Source: Arion vulgaris (Eukaryota > Mollusca > Gastropoda > Stylommatophora > Arionidae). Taken from it: DNA of 64,000 nucleotides. The stretch's first letter is position 1, and each line of letters opens with the position of its first letter. Position numbers and translations under genes: made by a program. The stretch covers positions 42,961,398 through 43,025,397 of the forward strand of contig CM036756.1 of the NCBI GenBank assembly GCA_020796225.1, in the 5' to 3' direction. This document shows, one piece after another, positions 61,665 through 64,000 of the stretch. The notes under the pieces are model-generated. The model saw only the letters and a list, made by a program, of their open reading frames with translations, did no database searches and was not told the DNA's origin.

Positions 61665-61825
61665 TCTCCTTCTTCTTCGTTCGCCAACTGTGAATTCGGT
61701 CGTTAGCCATAACGCATGGTATGGCGCTTTTAACTAATTTTTGTATGAAAGCCTGATTTACCATTTGACTGGTATCTCTCGCCATGTAGGTAGGCCTTTG
61801 CCAACTTCAGAGGTAAATCACAACA
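61665..61825 (+). mobile_element. element L copy
   Basis: CTTCTTCTTCGTTCGCCAAC, GGTATGGCGCTTTTAACTAA, GAAAGCCTGATTTACC and AACTTCAGAGGTAAAT. Confidence 0.65.
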
Positions 61826-61908
61826 ATGAGAACCGGAGTTTAGAACAATAGAAGAATTGTATACACAAATGATGACAAGAATGAATTGAAACTATAAAAT
61901 AATTATAC

Positions 61909-62116
61909 CTTGTTCATAAAGACATTCCTCCCAATGACGCTGCCAAGGCAGGGCTTCTAGAGAATGATGCCTTTGCTGAAAATGTTGCTGCCATGGCTGC
62001 TGGAAGGACTCCCCCATGTATGAATTGGCAGCAACGGCAGATTGAGAGTTAGTTCTTGCAGTAGTGATATTCCTGTGTAATTCCGGAACTTGTCGCGAAC
62101 CATCTGAATTTCCCAT
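61909..62116 (-). CDS. candidate exon, Gln/His-rich, unknown
   Basis: A minus-strand frame starting at MGNSDGSRQVPELHRNITTA and containing ESFQQPWQQHFQQRHHSLEA and LPWQRHWEECLYEQ, then a possible donor CAAG|GTATAA at 61908. It has complex composition, is not repeated elsewhere and is not explained by any LINE or SINE family. Against it: I see no promoter, no partner exon and no known domain, and the frame is only about 70 codons. It may also be a fragment of an unrecognised element. Confidence 0.22.
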
Positions 62117-62227
62117 TTGTGGGTAGCCCAAAGTAAAAATGGTCGAGGGAAGACAATGTGCCGGTTAAGGCTGTCACGTCCGTATTTTCTACTGTCCTCG
62201 TTCCCATCTTTATTCTGGTTATGTCTG

Positions 62228-62372
62228 GAATATGCCTTATTGTAGACTGGAATGTGCCTTCTTGCAGACTGGAATGTGCCTTATTGTAGACTGGAATGTG
62301 CCTTCTTGTAGACTAGAATGTGCCTTCTTGCAGACTGAATGTGCCTTCTGCAGACTGAATGTGCCTTCTTGC
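62228..62372. repeat. 22-bp tandem repeat, about 7 copies
   Basis: Unit GGAATGTGCCTTCTTGCAGA + CT, alternating CTTATTGT and CTTCTTGC. Later copies lose a base. Confidence 0.93.
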
Positions 62373-62454
62373 AGAATGAAATATAGAAAACAGAATGCAA
62401 AGGAAATTATAGGTGTACAAATTTCATATCCATCTTATAACGTACTTCTGATTT

Positions 62455-63140
62455 AAGGCTTGTAACTGACTTTAACTTCAGATTTAACTTCAGATTTAAC
62501 TTCAGAAACTAGTCATCAATTCACTCATTCTACTTAGTTTACTAGGTTTCTAACTCAGACTCTAACTGTTTATAACTTCAGATTTCTAACTTAGTTTTAA
62601 CTTCAGACTTCTAACTTAGTTTTAACTTCAGTTTCTAACTCAGACTTCTAACTTAGACTTCATTAACTTCAGATTCTAACTCGTTTCTAACTTAGTTTCT
62701 AACTTCAGACTTCTAACTTCAGACTTCTAACTTCAGACTTCTAACTTCAGATTTCTAACTTCAGATTCTACTCAGACTTCTAGACTTCAGTTTCTAACTT
62801 CAGATTTCTAACTCAGACTTTAATTCAGATTCTAATTCAGATTTTTAACTTCAGATTCACCGATACTACTTGGTTCTAAACTGTTTCTAACTTCAGATTT
62901 CTAACTTCAGACTTCTAACTTCAGATTTTTAACTTCAGGATTCTAACTTCAGAAATCTAGCTTCAGGTTTCTAACTTCAGACTTCTAACTTCAGATTCTA
63001 ACTTCAGGTTTCTAACTTCAGACTTCAAAGCTCAGGTTTCTAGTCAGGTTTCAATTCAGACTTCTAACTTCAGGTTTCTATTTTCAGGTTTCTAACTTTG
63101 ACTTCTAGCTTCAGACTTCAACTTTAGGTTTCTAAACTAA
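62455..63140. repeat. 13-bp degenerate array
   Basis: Unit TTCTAACTTCAGA, roughly 50 copies with very frequent indels. Confidence 0.93.
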
Positions 63141-63199
63141 CCCTTCTTCAACTTCCCAGTGTGTCTCTTATAAGCGACTGTACAGTGAAGAGGGGAAGA

Positions 63200-63670
63200 A
63201 AATGTGGTTCTATGATCGGATGACTGACAATAGAACAACGAAGAAGTCACTAATTATTCAATAATTCATAAGATATGTCTACTGGTTCTGTGATCGGATG
63301 ACTGACAATAGAACAACGAAGAAGTCACTAATTATTCAATAATTCATAAGATATGTCTACTGGTTCTGTGATCGGATGACTGACAATAGAACAACGAAGA
63401 AGTCACTAATTATTCAATAATTCATAAGATATGTCTACTGGTTCTGTGATCGGATGACTGACAGTATAACAACAGAAATCAGCTAATTATTCAATAATTC
63501 ATAAATATGCCTACTGGTTCTGTGATCGGATGACTGACAGTAGAATAACGAAGACTCAGCTAATTATTCAATAATTCATAAGAAATGTCTACTGGTTCTG
63601 TGATCGGATGACTGACAGTATAACAACGAAGAAGTATCTAATTATTCAATGATTCACAAGGTTCTGATTC
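63200..63670. repeat. 78-bp minisatellite, 6 copies
   Basis: Unit GGTTCTGTGATCGGATGACT + GACAATAGAACAACGAAGAA + GTCACTAATTATTCAATAAT + TCATAAGATATGTCTACT. The first three copies are identical. Confidence 0.95.
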
Positions 63671-63799
63671 TGTGGTCTTACGGCTGACAGAAAAAATCGA
63701 AAAACAGCAGATTGACACGTGTACAGTACAACAGTTTACAAGGTAGTAGAAAAGTACATACGTGATGTTGAATAAAAGTGTTTAACAAGACTCCTCCTT

Positions 63800-64000
63800 A
63801 GTCAAATAGATCTATTCAGAAAGAGCTCAAGATCATTTAAAAAAAACTGGTTGATGCTATAAATATGAATGAGAAAATTGAAGTATTTTGGACATATAAA
63901 AATACATGTAGGTTAGCAAAGATCATTATGGAAGGAAGCATCCGGGCGAATAGGAGAATAGGAAGACCACAGAGAAGATGGATTCAAGATGTAACTGACA
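63800..64000 (+). mobile_element. LN2 LINE fragment, cut by window end
   Basis: GATGCTATAAATATGAATGA, AAGTATTTTGGACATATAAA, ATCATTATGGAAGGAAGCAT, AGAATAGGAAGACCACAGAG and ATGGATTCAAGATGTAACTG follow the LN2 consensus. It continues beyond 64000. Confidence 0.8.

Overview
This is eukaryotic nuclear DNA from an invertebrate, most likely a lophotrochozoan and probably a mollusc. The basis is one intron-containing EGR-family zinc-finger gene of protostome/vertebrate type, set in AT-rich DNA full of 5'-truncated non-LTR retrotransposons (LINEs), tRNA-derived SINEs, hAT-like MITEs and minisatellites. I cannot resolve class or species from sequence alone. There are no operons, no CRISPR array and no intact rRNA or tRNA genes.

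The only well-supported gene is the minus-strand EGR homologue (coding exons 47494-47710 and 45277-46710). Its three C2H2 fingers carry the canonical EGR recognition residues. The frame breaks in the finger 1-finger 2 linker; adding one A and one T to two short homopolymers restores an exact 551-codon frame including the stop, so a sequencing error is the simplest explanation. Upstream are a TATA box, two full CREs, two perfect CArG boxes and an Ets core, the architecture of an immediate-early gene. The AT-rich stretch 42900-45276 is its likely 3' UTR. The locus (about 42.8-48.8 kb) is the only long part free of minisatellites.

Region by region: 1-8.9 kb holds nested SINE/LINE insertions, 72-bp, 81-bp and 14-bp arrays and a hAT MITE. 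9-11.1 kb is a SINE blown up by a 38-bp array. 12.2-13.3 kb is an ACT-rich array and a 55-bp array. 13.3-14.3 kb is a GC-rich unknown repeat. 14.7-16.9 kb holds LINE pieces. 17.0-18.9 kb is a 31-bp satellite. 19-21.7 kb holds SINEs and a MITE cluster. 22-28.7 kb has many minisatellites. 29.8-31.0 kb is a SINE with an internal 39-bp array. 31-38.8 kb holds LINE/SINE fragments. 38.9-41.8 kb holds arrays. 42.8-48.5 kb is the EGR locus. 48.9-62.1 kb holds LINE, SINE and hAT copies, several with target-site duplications (TSDs). 62.2-63.7 kb holds arrays, and a LINE runs off the end.

Family labels used below are mine. SINE-A: tRNA-derived, about 185 bp. SINE-B: tRNA-derived, about 245 bp. SINE-C: tRNA-derived, about 500 bp, 3' end rich in AATC/TGATGA. 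SINE-D: 235 bp, GAAGAA tail, shares a core with D2. SINE-G, I and M: other tRNA-like families. Elements H, K and L: unclassified dispersed repeats. LN1-LN9: LINE families recognised only by C-terminal coding fragments (LN1 ends RHGT then TGA repeats; LN2 has KYFGHIKRHEG; LN3 has YGHINRLPTDS; LN4 has RVDNQF; LN5 carries RNase H; LN6 has KRxRGRP; LN7 has NYIEKQRMKWFGHL; LN8 has a C2H2-like tail; LN9 has GRPxxCFK).

The main unusual signal is that many minisatellites are not independent loci. They are internal tandem amplifications of segments of identifiable retroelements: SINE-C, SINE-D, element H, the LN2 coding end, the LN7 3' end, another LINE C-terminus, and a junction between two SINEs. 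Unexpanded copies of the same segments occur elsewhere in the window, which gives direct before-and-after comparisons.
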